NCBI GenBank assembly: GCA_002104945.1
Contig: MCFH01000008.1
Location: 736,501 to 800,500 of the forward strand
DNA from: Piromyces finnis
Taxonomy: Eukaryota > Neocallimastigomycota > Neocallimastigomycetes > Neocallimastigales > Neocallimastigaceae
Length of the DNA: 64,000 nt
Direction of reading: 5' to 3'
A program made the position numbers and the translations under genes. Numbering within the stretch: the stretch's first letter is position 1; each line of letters begins with the position of its first letter. The notes below the pieces were generated by a model. It had not been told where the DNA came from. It saw only the letters and a list, made by a program, of their open reading frames with translations, and did not search any database. Of the stretch, positions 12,875-23,816 are shown one piece after another.

Positions 12875-13961
12875 TTATATATATATAATATATAATCAAA
12901 AAACAAATACAAAATTATTTAAATTGTAAAATATATTTTTTAGTAGGTCTATTTATATATATACTAATGTATTATAATTAAAAAAAAAACAATTATATCC
13001 CGAAAATTTTTTATTTATTTTAAAAAATAAAGCAAAATAAAATAAAAAAAAAAGAGATTTTCAAATGAATTTTATTTTAATTTTTATTTTTATTAATAAT
13101 AACATTATTATTACCTGAGTTTTATAATTATTAACTACAACATTAAATATAATGAAAAATATTTAATGTTATAGTTAATAATTTTTTCTTTTATAAATTT
13201 ATATTAAATTTATAAAAGAAAAAAAAAAGATTAGACACAAATGAATATAAAGTGTATGTTATGTATTTTTAATTAAAGACCAATAAACTTGAGTATGATT
13301 GTATTTTGTTAAACAAGTAAATAAAATTATGATCTTTATTAATAAGAAATCTAACCATTAGTTGATTTTCCTCTCTATTATTCCATTATTGATTATTGAC
13401 TTTTTGGTTGTTATTTTAAACCTTTTGATCATTTACTATTGTTGGCTAATACCAAAAGATATGGTTTTTGCTAGAAGTTTTGTATTTTCTTTCAAAAATG
13501 GAAATTAATCATAAATAGTCTGTTTAATTTGATACCAGCAAAAGCTTTTCTATTCTCAAGTGGTTATTATTAAATCTTCTTTAAGAAATTTAAAATTTCT
13601 TATAAATTCAAAAATTATACACATTAATATTAATATTCATAGAATTATTTTTATTACTATTAACAACTAAAGTAATTATTAATGAAAATATATAAATATA
13701 TGTAATTTAATCTATAATCTTATATATAAAATCATTATAATATAATTTAATGAAGTACAAAATACTATATTTATGAAATAGTGAAAATGATAAAATCTAA
13801 AATTTGGATAATAAATATTTAATACTCAACGAAAAAACTTTATAGTATTCACATTATTAACACAAAAGTGAAAAAAAAATTTTTTTAATTAAATTTCTTT
13901 TATTTTTTTTATACAAAAAGTTTTTCTTGCTTTTTTTTTTATTTATTACATTGAATACATA
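12875..13961. other. Convergent 3' intergenic region with two strong hairpins
   Basis: Lies between the convergent 3' ends of ERO1 (+) and the second xylanase (-). It contains two adjacent long inverted repeats (13128-13224, listed separately). At about 13230-13560 there is a stretch of slightly higher complexity without an open frame that I could not assign. Confidence 0.65.
13128..13224. repeat. Two adjacent long hairpins between convergent genes
   Basis: Hairpin 1: arms 13128-13150 and 13159-13181 are complementary at 22 of 23 positions around an 8-nt loop. Hairpin 2: arms 13182-13200 and 13206-13224 are perfectly complementary over 19 bp around a 5-nt loop. They abut without a gap. They could form RNA hairpins in 3' transcripts of either neighbour, or be a small palindromic element. 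AT-rich DNA makes palindromes commoner, but arms this long are not expected by chance. Confidence 0.75.
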
Positions 13962-15494
13962 TTATGATTTTAAAGCATTAATAATAGCACTGTAAACAGG
14001 CTTCTTTTGAAGGTTATGATCCCATAAACGAGTATCAGTACTATCACTATTATAGAATAAATAACCATCTTGTAAGCCGAAAACAGTAACACTGGTAATA
14101 TTAACACCACTTTTCTTTAAGTCTTTATATATTTTGAAAACTTGTTGGTAGTGAGTTGCTTGATTATTAAATTTATTACCAGAACCATCAGTTTTAATAG
14201 TTAATTCAGTAATTTGGATGTCAACGCCAAGAGAACTGAACTTTTGAATAGCACTCTTATAATCGTTACGGTTTGGCCAGTCAGCATTTAAGTAAGATTG
14301 AAGACCTACCGCATCAATTAAGTTTTCAGCTTTTAATAATTTTACAAGGTTACAGATAGCATTAGTTTTTTGTGACATAAAAGTATTGTAATCATTATAA
14401 ACAAGTTTAACGTCTTTATCAGCGTATTTACGAGCAATACGGAAAGCTTTAATGACATAATCTGGGCCCATAGTTTGATACCATGGATTTGGACTGTTAT
14501 TGTATCTTGTACGAGTATTCCATCCAGTGGAAGAATCATAACTACCATTATCAATTTCTACAGCTTCGTTAACAACATCCCATACATCAACAACACCTGG
14601 ATAATGACATTGAACAAATTGCAATACTTGCTTAATATAGCTTTCCATACGTTGTTCCATTTTTGATGAATTAACATAAGAACCACTATCTTGAAAATTT
14701 GTACGGAAGAACCAATCTGGTGTTTGAACATGCCAAACTAAGGTATGACCTCTCATATGAATATTATTTTGTTTACAAAATTCTAAACCATCAATAATGG
14801 TATCAAACTTTAAAACAGGCATATCATTACCATTTTTTGCATTAGTTTGTGATGCACTTTTATCTAACATATGTTCAGCTTTCATAAGATTGGAGTATGT
14901 AACAGAATTAAATTGATAAGCAATAAGCTCTCTCATTTTTTTAGAGTTAACAGTTGAAGTACTTTTATCACCACCATTTAATCCAACACCCATACGGAAT
15001 GGAGCAACTTTAGCTAAAGAATCTCCAGAAATAGAATCAGAAATGTTACAATTTTTGGCTGGATCATTGTATGAATCAACATCAATAAGTGATGGTTTAT
15101 TTGGAACATTAGCACATGTAGCAGCGGCAGAAGATTGTGATTGTGTAACAGTAGTTCTAGTGGTAGTAGTAGTTCTTGCAGCATTATTAATTATACCACA
15201 CCAGTTATTGTTTTCGATACCCCACTTACCATCACTATCTTCATAAATTACTTCATTAGTATTAGTACAACATGGATAACCTAGGCTTGATGACCAACAT
15301 GTATTACTTGAATTATTATTTTGAATGCCACACCAGTCATTATTTTCTACACCCCACTTACCATCACTATCCTCTAAAATAACATCATTAGTAAAACTAC
15401 AACATCTGTATCCTAATCTTTCAGACCAGCAAGCAGCATTAACTTTGGCTGTAAAAACAACACCAATAATTGATAGTAGAGAAAAATATTTCAT
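13962..15494 (-). CDS. Secreted GH10 endo-xylanase with two N-terminal fungal dockerins
   Basis: A 510-residue intronless gene. The signal peptide is classical, with likely cleavage after Ala20 (KVNA/A). Two well-formed fungal dockerins follow at about residues 21-60 and 67-106, both with complete C-W-S...C-C...D-G-K-W-G-x-E...W-C. A Thr/Ser/Arg linker (about 110-126) separates them from a GH10 domain at about 130-510. The acid/base is E310 (WDVVNEA) and the nucleophile E430 (QITEL). The substrate is expected to be beta-1,4-xylan. It is a clear paralogue of the gene at 8010-9668 in the opposite orientation, with ERO1 between them. Both dockerins here look intact. Confidence 0.95.
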   Translation of the reverse strand: MKYFSLLSIIGVVFTAKVNAACWSERLGYRCCSFTNDVILEDSDGKWGVENNDWCGIQNNNSSNTCWSSSLGYPCCTNTNEVIYEDSDGKWGIENNNWCGIINNAARTTTTTRTTVTQSQSSAAATCANVPNKPSLIDVDSYNDPAKNCNISDSISGDSLAKVAPFRMGVGLNGGDKSTSTVNSKKMRELIAYQFNSVTYSNLMKAEHMLDKSASQTNAKNGNDMPVLKFDTIIDGLEFCKQNNIHMRGHTLVWHVQTPDWFFRTNFQDSGSYVNSSKMEQRMESYIKQVLQFVQCHYPGVVDVWDVVNEAVEIDNGSYDSSTGWNTRTRYNNSPNPWYQTMGPDYVIKAFRIARKYADKDVKLVYNDYNTFMSQKTNAICNLVKLLKAENLIDAVGLQSYLNADWPNRNDYKSAIQKFSSLGVDIQITELTIKTDGSGNKFNNQATHYQQVFKIYKDLKKSGVNITSVTVFGLQDGYLFYNSDSTDTRLWDHNLQKKPVYSAIINALKS

Positions 15495-16847
15495 TTTTAT
15501 TTTATTATTACACTATAAAATATTTGATATGACGTTTTTAATAAATGATAATTTATACAGTAGATAATATTTTTTTGTTGATTTTTACAATATAAAGTTT
15601 TCTTATTACTATAAATAGAGTAATTTATTTACAATAATTTCAATTATATATATTTAAAATTGAAAAAATTAAAAAATTTTTATTTTAATAATAAAAAAAA
15701 AACATTAATTTTTGTAGAAAAGATGTATTGTTTAAATAGTATTTTTTTTTTTATTTTAAATTTTGAATAGAAATTATAGTTTCAAACTTTATTTCATATA
15801 AATTAGCCATAATAATAATAATACTTTAAATTATTAATTTATTTCATTATATTTTGATATTTAATTCTGAATCATTTTTAAATTTTAATTTATGTTTAAC
15901 AAATTAATAACCTTAAACCTTATTAGAATTTATTATTTTATAATTGAAAATAATTGAAAATATATTATATTTTGGTAAAGAAATTAAATAGTTTTGAATA
16001 AAATTAAATGCTATTACTATATTAATTATTTTGATTAAGAATTATAATTTATTGTGACATTATTTTATGACCACCTTATTATAAATATGAATATATGAAT
16101 ATCTAGTATTGTAAATGATAATAAATGACTAAAAATTATATAATAGCTATTATAATATTAACTTAAATAAATTTAATTGAATAAAATTTTTAATTCTTTT
16201 AATTATTTGGAGACTTATCTAGTGATACAATTGTTTTATTTCAAGTTCTAAAAATTTTATTAATAAATAAGCTTTCTGAATTGATGATATGAAATAAATT
16301 TTGAATATATGTTTTAAAATATATTAAAACTTAATATTTATTAATGAATATTGTTTTCCAATAATAATACTTTTCCATTTCATTCATTTTATAATATATA
16401 CTATATATGGAAAAAAAACCCCATTATATATAATACCTAAATAGTTATTTTTTAATGTAATTGTAATTTTATAATGAAATGACTCTATCAAATCATGGTC
16501 TACATTTAATTAAAAAATTTGTAGTGATATGAAATATAAGCTCTAATATAAATATTTATTTTTGATTTTGAATAAATAAATATATAAACAAGTAAAGTTT
16601 AATAATTTAAATCTGTTATTATATATTTAATATAGGAAATTCATTTTATTAAGAGTTATTAGAAATATTTATTTCCAATTATATTATTGTAAATAAAAAC
16701 TAATTAGTAATATTATGAATGATAATGTAATTTATAATTATTAAATTAATATTAATATAAATATTTTGTTATGATAAACTTGTTTAGAATATAGTGAGCC
16801 TTTTTTTTTTTTATAAATTTCTACTCTTTATTTCTTATATATATATT
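15495..16847. other. Intergenic, upstream of the minus-strand xylanase
   Basis: AT-rich, without open frames of note or repeats beyond homopolymers. The proximal few hundred bases should hold the xylanase promoter; no element was recognised. Confidence 0.7.
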
Positions 16848-16859
16848 TTATTATTTTTT

Positions 16860-16900
<41 letters not shown>

Positions 16901-17127
16901 TTCCGAGTGCATTTCTCCCATCGATCAGAGTTAGCTCCAATGGTGGTTCTTAGAGAAACGTTGGCTCATTCCTATTGCTAGGTGGTTGTGACCCTCCTGG
17001 TCTGTCATACTGTTTCTTCAGCTTCGACGCTCACTTAATCCATGTACATTAGATGCATGTCGTTGTACGATATTTCACAACTACAATGCTAAGCCTCTTA
17101 TAGTCAATTTGATTATTATTTTTTAAT
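16848..17127 (-). mobile_element. SINE-like retroposon with poly(A) tail and 15-bp target-site duplication
   Basis: About 215 bp of much higher GC content (16898-17112) sits in very AT-rich DNA. On the minus strand it ends in an unbroken A tract of about 35 (T on +, 16862-16897). The unit is bounded by a perfect 15-bp direct repeat, TTATTATTTTTTAAT, at 16848-16862 and 17113-17127. On the minus strand an A-box-like TAGCATTGTAG (17091-17081) begins 21 nt from the 5' end. A B-box-like GCGTCGAAGC (17030-17021) follows 50 nt later, as expected of a pol III SINE head. There is no protein-coding potential. It could instead be a retroposed copy of an unrecognised structured RNA; I could not match it to a known RNA family. 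Confidence 0.72.
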
Positions 17128-18279
17128 CGGATAATTATTTTATTTGCTATTAGAAAAAAAGAGTCAAAAATAATTTTCATAAATAAATTTATATATATTA
17201 AAATTATATATATTATAAAATAAAATATTCCGCACAAATTAAAAATATTATCCCTAATTACAAGTTATTTATAAATTATAAAATAAACTTTTTTTCCCAT
17301 TTCCCCCAATTTAATAAATTACTATATATAATTTAATAATCAAGGTAATACAATTTATTTGACCCTTTTTTTTATTTCATCATCAACGCATATTATTTGA
17401 GCAGATCAGTTATATATAATCATATTCTAATATTTCACAGTTCCATCAATAAAATACCTTAATTTAACATGATAATTGTATAGAAATAATTTTTAAACTT
17501 AAAGTTCTAACTACATATATTAAAAAAACCTAACAAGAAAAATTAAAAGATAGAAAAGTACTGAGAATAATTTAAAAAAGTTAACTAATATATATGTTTT
17601 CATTTTTTTATTGTTATGAATTATTAAATAATATATAAATTGAGAAAAAAATGATATATTGTATTTTTTATTAAATGATTACATTCTCTTTCATTATTAT
17701 TATTATTATTACATATAATAAAATGTAATTATTATTTATACCTTCTTTAAAAATCTTTAAAAAGAAATAAATAATAAGTAGTTAATCTTCTTCTATTAAT
17801 ATATAATTAATATATAATTAATGAATAACATATACATAATTTAACTATTAGTAATTTAAGATGATTTATACTTTATCTTAGATTTTGGAAGGATTTAGCC
17901 AGGGTTTCTAGCTAGAGGAAATTTGACCTCTGGCAGGATTTTAACCAGACAAAAATTAAAACAATTATATATTTTCAGCAATTAAATCATTACATTTAAC
18001 ATTTTTTATAATATTAATTTTTTTGTACATACTTTGATACATTCTTGTCCTTCAATCTTAAATTTTTAATTTTTCTTTTACCTCGCCATCAAAAGTTATC
18101 AATTCTATTAGATATATATTAGATATAATTATATTTCTTTTTTTTTTTTTTTTTTTTTTTATATATTTCAAAAAAAAAAAAAAAAAGTATATAATTATTG
18201 TATCAACATAAATATTAATAATTATATATTTAAAAAACATTATTGTTTCTATTCATTTATTAAAAATTATTCAATTATT
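17128..18279. other. Intergenic, includes a GC-enriched hairpin patch
   Basis: Mostly A/T homopolymers, with ATT repeats near 17690. The exception is 17881-17950, which is GC-enriched and contains stem-loops (listed separately). The 3' end should include the promoter of the AlkD-like gene. Confidence 0.65.
17881..17950. other. GC-enriched patch with stem-loops, unassigned
   Basis: An 8-bp stem GCTAGAGG / CCTCTGGC (17911-17918 with 17927-17934, one G-T pair) closes an 8-nt loop. An alternative stem pairs CTGG (17930-17933) with CCAG (17945-17948). No poly(A), coding frame or flanking duplication was seen. It could be a relic of a mobile element or a small RNA. Confidence 0.4.
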
Positions 18280-20235
18280 ATGGATAATAATAATAATAAT
18301 AAAATGTTTAAAATGATTTTAAGGAGTAGAAAAAAAAAAGGTTAAAGAAAATATATAAATGTTTTTATAATTTTTTTTTGTTTATTTATATTTTAAAATA
18401 AAAAATAAAAATAAATATCTATTTAAATAGTAGATCAAGAACTAAATAATGAAGTGGAAAATAAAAAAGTATTAAATATCAAAATAAAAAAAAAAATAAA
18501 CAATATAAAACCTAGGATAAAGAAACCGAAAAAAAAAAGAGAACAATCAGAAAGTAAAGAAAGCGAAAGTATAAAAAAAGAAGATAAAAGTGAAAGTGAA
18601 TATGAAGAATATAGTGATAATAATAGTGATAGTGATTATGAAGAAAGCATATCAATAAAAAAGGAGCAATCATCCACACGAAAAAGAAAAAATGTTGAAA
18701 ATAATGATGATAAATATATAAAGGAATACACAAAATTATCAGAAAGCTACTCAAATGAAACTCCTTTATCTATTATTGAAGGTATGATACATATTAATTT
18801 ATATTCTTTCTTTGTTACAATAAGAAAAATTAAAATTTTTGGAAATTACTAACTAAACCATCATAATTGTATACATATATACATACACATACACATATAT
18901 ACCTATAATTTTTATAAATTCATACTATTTACAGTAAGACATAGATTATTTCAAGAAATAATTCCATCAAAGAAAAGACTATTAATGTGTTATTTTAAAA
19001 CTGGACCAGGAGAATATGCAGATGGAGATCAATTTTTAGGGGTGCCTGTTCCTGGTATTAGATCAACCATAAAATATTGTAATTCCCTTGATTTTGAAGA
19101 AATATTTTGGTTGTTAACTTCTTCTTATCATGAAGAGCGAATGCTTGCTTCTTTTTATCTTGTAGAACTATCAAAGAAACTAGTAAAGGAAGAGAATAAA
19201 AGGAAAAAAGATAAAAATCAATATCTTTTGATTTTAAATAATATTAATAATACTTTGAAGAAATATAAATGTAATACCATTCCTGAATTAGTTAATTATT
19301 TTGTATCTAAACCAGGATGTAAACCAGGGGAACGGCAAGGATGGGATGTTTCTGCAATATTTTCAGCAGATAACCGTCAGAAAGAAAAATATGAAAGAAT
19401 TGGAGAATCAAGACCAGTTTTACTAGATGAAGGATATACAATAAAAAATAAATCTAATTTATTGTATGAATATAAATCATATCTTGGGTTTACAGATTCA
19501 TTAAAAATTCAAAAACAAATTTTATTTGAATTTTATGTTGAATGTATGCCATGGATTGATAATTGGGATTTAGTTGATTTGACATGTAGAGATATTATTG
19601 GAAATTTTTTATCGGAGCTTGATGATCAACATATTAAAACCATTTTATATAATTGGGTAACTTATAAGATAAATGATCAAGTAGCAGGATACACAAGACT
19701 ACAAAATAAATTAAAAAAAGGGGTTATTAAAAAAGAGGAATCTTCTTCTTTCTCATTTATTGATAACCTTTCATTAACTACAATATGGACAAAACGTGTC
19801 GCAATAATATGTACCTTTTATTTCATTAACAAATTAGAATTTAAATATACCATTTTTTTATTAGAAACTTTACTAGATTTTTCAAATGAGGAAATTCACG
19901 GACCAAAAAGTCAAAATAGTATATCAGGAAAAAATAAATTTCATGATCTTATTGAGAAAGCATCTGGTTGGATGCTAAGAGAAATAGGCAAAAGGGATGG
20001 ATCTTGTACAGGGAAAGGGTGTAAATGTATCCTTAAGGATGATAAAATAGAAAAAGAAAATAATAATGCAATCACAACATCCTTCGATATATATGCTAAC
20101 AAAAAGAAGACTTTAATTCATTTTTTAAATAAATATGCATGGAAAATGCCAAGAACAATGCTTAGATATAGTATTGAAAAACTTTCAACTTCGGAAAAAT
20201 CAAAATACTTAAATGCTACAGAACCATTCGAATAA
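18280..20235 (+). CDS. AlkD-type DNA alkylation-repair glycosylase with fungal N-terminal extension
   Basis: Exons 18280-18340, 18431-18781 and 18935-20235 join in phase 1 both times to 570 residues. Exons 1-2 encode a low-complexity extension: a basic KPRIKKPKKKRE-like nuclear signal, then an acidic Ser/Glu tract. Exon 3 encodes the whole enzyme, an array of HEAT-like helices starting KTGPGEYADGD. The residues that define AlkD are present: W348 and D352 in NWDLVD, R425 in WTKRVA and W483 in GWMLREIGKRD. AlkD removes bulky or cationic alkylated purines without flipping the base. The donor at exon 1 (GTTAAAG) is weak, so the start is the least certain part. The enzyme domain looks bacterial in type; acquisition by transfer is inferred. 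Confidence 0.82.
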
Positions 20236-21027
20236 TACCATATAATAACAAATAAAAAGTTTATAAAATTATAATTGAAAATATTTTTTTTCAAAAAACA
20301 ATCGAATGTTTTAATATCAATATATTAAAACCTTTTGTAAAGTTTGAATTTTAATTTTTTGTAATTATTCTTATTATTATATAATGTTTATAAGTTATAA
20401 CATTATAACTTTTCAATTATTTCTTCTATATATAATTTCTTTTTTTTTTTTTTTAGTAATATTATTCTTCAATAGTAAAAAATTGAACAATTATACATTG
20501 TAGTAGTTTAATTATATATATTATATATGCTATTTCTTTTATTGATTATATTATTGTTGTTGCAGTTTTATAAAATTATGATTAACATTTTAATAAATAT
20601 TTTATATTTACATATACATATATAATAATAAATAATAATAATAATAATTATATGAAACATGTATATAAAAATTAAATATTTTCAAGATCACTATTTATAA
20701 AAAATATTCATGTTAAAATAGATTATAAATTGTCTTCAATATTTTAACTATATTCTTTAAATATGTTCTTATAAATTTTTTCGATATGTAGTAATATAAT
20801 ATAGTAATAGTCAAAATTTATTGATTTAAAGTATATATGAATTATGGAAATTATTTTTTCCAATAATTTATTATACAAAGTTAAATCTTTTTTTTTTTTT
20901 TTTTACATAAAAAAAATTTTTTTTATTTATAATACTTTGATTATCTATTTAATGGTTATATCTATAAAGATATTTTATTATAAAATTATTTTTATAATTA
21001 CCTAAAAATAAATCATTCAATTAAGTA
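20236..21027. other. Convergent 3' intergenic region
   Basis: AT-rich spacer between the convergent AlkD-like gene (+) and F-box gene (-). It has several T and A runs and short ATA/TAA repeats near 20630. No gene or RNA recognised. Confidence 0.7.
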
Positions 21028-22902
21028 TTATTGATATATTTTTATTTCAATATTTTTTCCTAAAGCTTTTTCAAGTTTTGATATTATTTTTTTATCTTTA
21101 TAAAGCAAGTGAATTGATTTTATTTTTGTATTATTTTTTAAATATACTAAATTATCAACAATTTTTTTGATAGATATAGAATAGTCTCGATTTGATGATA
21201 AATAAGTTGATTGCCATGAAAGTTGCAATTTTTCCAAATTTGGGAAAGTTTTAGCTATACTTTGAATTGACTTTTCAAAAAATGATTCTATAATTAAAGT
21301 CGTATAATGATTTTGAGAATTAAAATTAATACTATTCCTTCTACTCAATCGATTAAGTAATATATTATTGAAACTACTTTCAAAAGTGTTTGCTATAGAA
21401 CCTACAGATAGAGAAGTATTAGAATGACGGTTATTTCCAGAAATTGAATAACCTTGTACAATATTATTATTATTAAATTCTCTTACTACTGACGAGAGAT
21501 AATTATAGGTATATATCAGAGAAAGTTCAGTTATATTATTACAAATTTTTATAGAATTCCATAATTCAAGATATGGATTTTCAAAATCTAAATGATAGAG
21601 TTTATTAAGAGAATGAATCATTGATATTAAATGCTTTTCATTTGTTTTTGTTAATAGAAGGTGTGGACTGAATGAAAGTTCTTTTATTGATTGAGTTTTT
21701 GATAAAACATTATACAAAAGTTTTAAATTGGAAATTTGGCTAATTGGATTATGTATTGAGAATTTTTGAAGATTTCTTAATTTTACCAAATCACTAAAAA
21801 ATTTTGCTTCAATAACTATATTATCCATTTTTGAAGGATAGTATATCATATTGAGCTTCTTAGCTAATAAATAAAAAATTTTTATTTTATTTTTTTTTTT
21901 TTTGGAAAATGTTAAATGTCCATATTTAAAAAATAATAAATGTAATAAAATTTAATTTAGTATTTAATTTATTTGAAATAGAATTTTATATTTTATAAAT
22001 ATTGGAATATATTTACTTACCCATTAAATTATTAGAATCAAAATTTTCTGTTATAATTTTAGAGAATTTTGATGCCTTAGTAGATTTAAAATTACTAATT
22101 GAATTCAACTCATGGGAAAAAACGTAATTTGATTTAATAGTTAAACTAAGACTTTCTAATTTAGTAAAATTATTACATATATACTTTATTGCTTTACTAT
22201 AATCTCTTAATAGTAAGCTAATAGTTAAATGTTTGATATTTACAGGTATTTCATAAAGAACAGGTAAACTAATTAAACCTGTGTTAATAGATTCAGGAGA
22301 AAAGGGAGAAAGTGAATTAAAGATATCATGCAATTTTGGAAGAAAAACAATATATATAGAAGGGTCAAACCATATTGCTGGTGATTCTACATAAATATGA
22401 ATATTTTTAAATACTGGTATTAAATTACGATTTGATACATCCTTTGCATGACTTAATATTTTCCATTTTTTTTTCAACTTATCTTGAAACAATTCTTTTA
22501 TTTTAAAAGTCCTATTATTTATAGGTACTGTTTTTATCTTATTACCATATCTTATTTTTTTAAACAACAATGGTTGAAATTTAACTTCAGCTTTACATTT
22601 ACCATACAATGTTTCAACATTTTTTTCAATTATTTTTTTTGTATTTTCATTTTGATAGATAGAAATTTCATTTAAAAAATTATAGAGTTGGATAGATGAA
22701 ATATAAAGAGAATTTTGGGAGAAATATTGCTCAAAAAGACTGAAATGAATGGATAAATCAACATTTATTGAATATGATTGAGACAGACAAGCTTTATTCC
22801 AATCTACACACACTAATGGAATTTGACATAATCTTTGTTTTGGGTCTAATGATTTATATATTTTATGTAGAATTTCGGGTGGTAAAATGGAATTATTACA
22901 GC

Positions 22903-22941
<39 letters not shown>

Positions 22942-22972
22942 GTTTATTATTATTATAATTTTTATAAAACAT
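21028..22972 (-). CDS. F-box protein with a leucine-rich, LRR-like body
   Basis: Two exons, 22972-22021 and 21863-21028, joined in phase 1 (donor GTAAGT) to 595 residues. A short Asn-rich start precedes an F-box at about residues 28-72 (ILPPEIL...LVCVDWN), the motif that binds Skp1 in SCF ubiquitin ligases. The rest is rich in Leu, Ile and Asn with irregular LRR-like segments such as IKELSF and LEKLQL, as expected of a substrate-binding half. A poly-Asn stretch (AAT codons, 22904-22950) is translated. No catalytic motif was seen. The substrate is unknown. Confidence 0.75.
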
Positions 22973-23816
22973 TTTATTATAAAGAAAAAAAACAAAAATA
23001 ACAAATATTATTCAAAGTAGAAATGTTTTTTATATGCTAATATATCATTAACATTAACATAATTATTTATTCATAAAATAAACTTTTAATTATGAAAGGT
23101 TCCAATATTTCCAATAACTTTTATATATTTCTTTATTTTTTATACTTAAAATAGTACGGAAATTTAAATAAACTACTTCAGAACTTTTTTAAGTTTATTT
23201 TTTTTCTGTTAAATGGTGGTTTTAATTTTTTTTATTATATATATATATTTTTTTTTGATTTACTATTAAAGTATGCTCAATTATTATTAAAAATTTAAAA
23301 TTATAATTAACTATTTTATATAAAAGTTAATTATACATTTTATTACTTTAAAAAATATTATATAATAGGTTATTTAGAGATAATTGTCTTTTTTAATAAT
23401 AAGCTATTATATACTTTTATATAAATAATATTCTTTAATGAAATACTTTACCGTAAAATTGATAGCATTTACATTTAAAATTTTTTTAAAATTTTTAATG
23501 TTGTAATATTATTATATATTAATTTAATATATGAAATTGTTGAAAGATAAAAAAGTTTGGATAATAATTATTATCCAATTTTTTATAATTAAAAAAAGTA
23601 TTTTTAAAAAATTTTAAAAAATCTTAAAATTATTCATTTTCTATTATAAACTTTACAAAATTTATCTTTAAAAAATATTTTAATTATTAACAATAAAGAA
23701 ATAAAGAAGCATAAGATTATTTATAATTATAAAATTTGAGGAATCTTCATCTATATAATTTTCGTTTTTAATTATCAAATTTTAATTTTAAAATATAACT
23801 ATTAAAATATCTAAAA
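22973..23816. other. Divergent intergenic region
   Basis: AT-rich spacer between the F-box gene (-) and receptor copy A (+), expected to carry both promoters. Nothing specific was recognised. Confidence 0.7.

Noticed and set aside
13230-13560. A decayed gene or transposon in the slightly more complex stretch downstream of ERO1
   Set aside because: No frame, terminal repeat or recognisable motif could be supported on either strand.
16898-17112. A degenerate 5S rRNA, SRP RNA or tRNA gene on either strand
   Set aside because: Short resemblances exist (for example GATGGGAGA of 5S and A/B-box-like strings on the plus strand too), but no cloverleaf, 5S or SRP fold could be drawn. The poly(A) and flanking duplication fit a minus-strand retroposon better.
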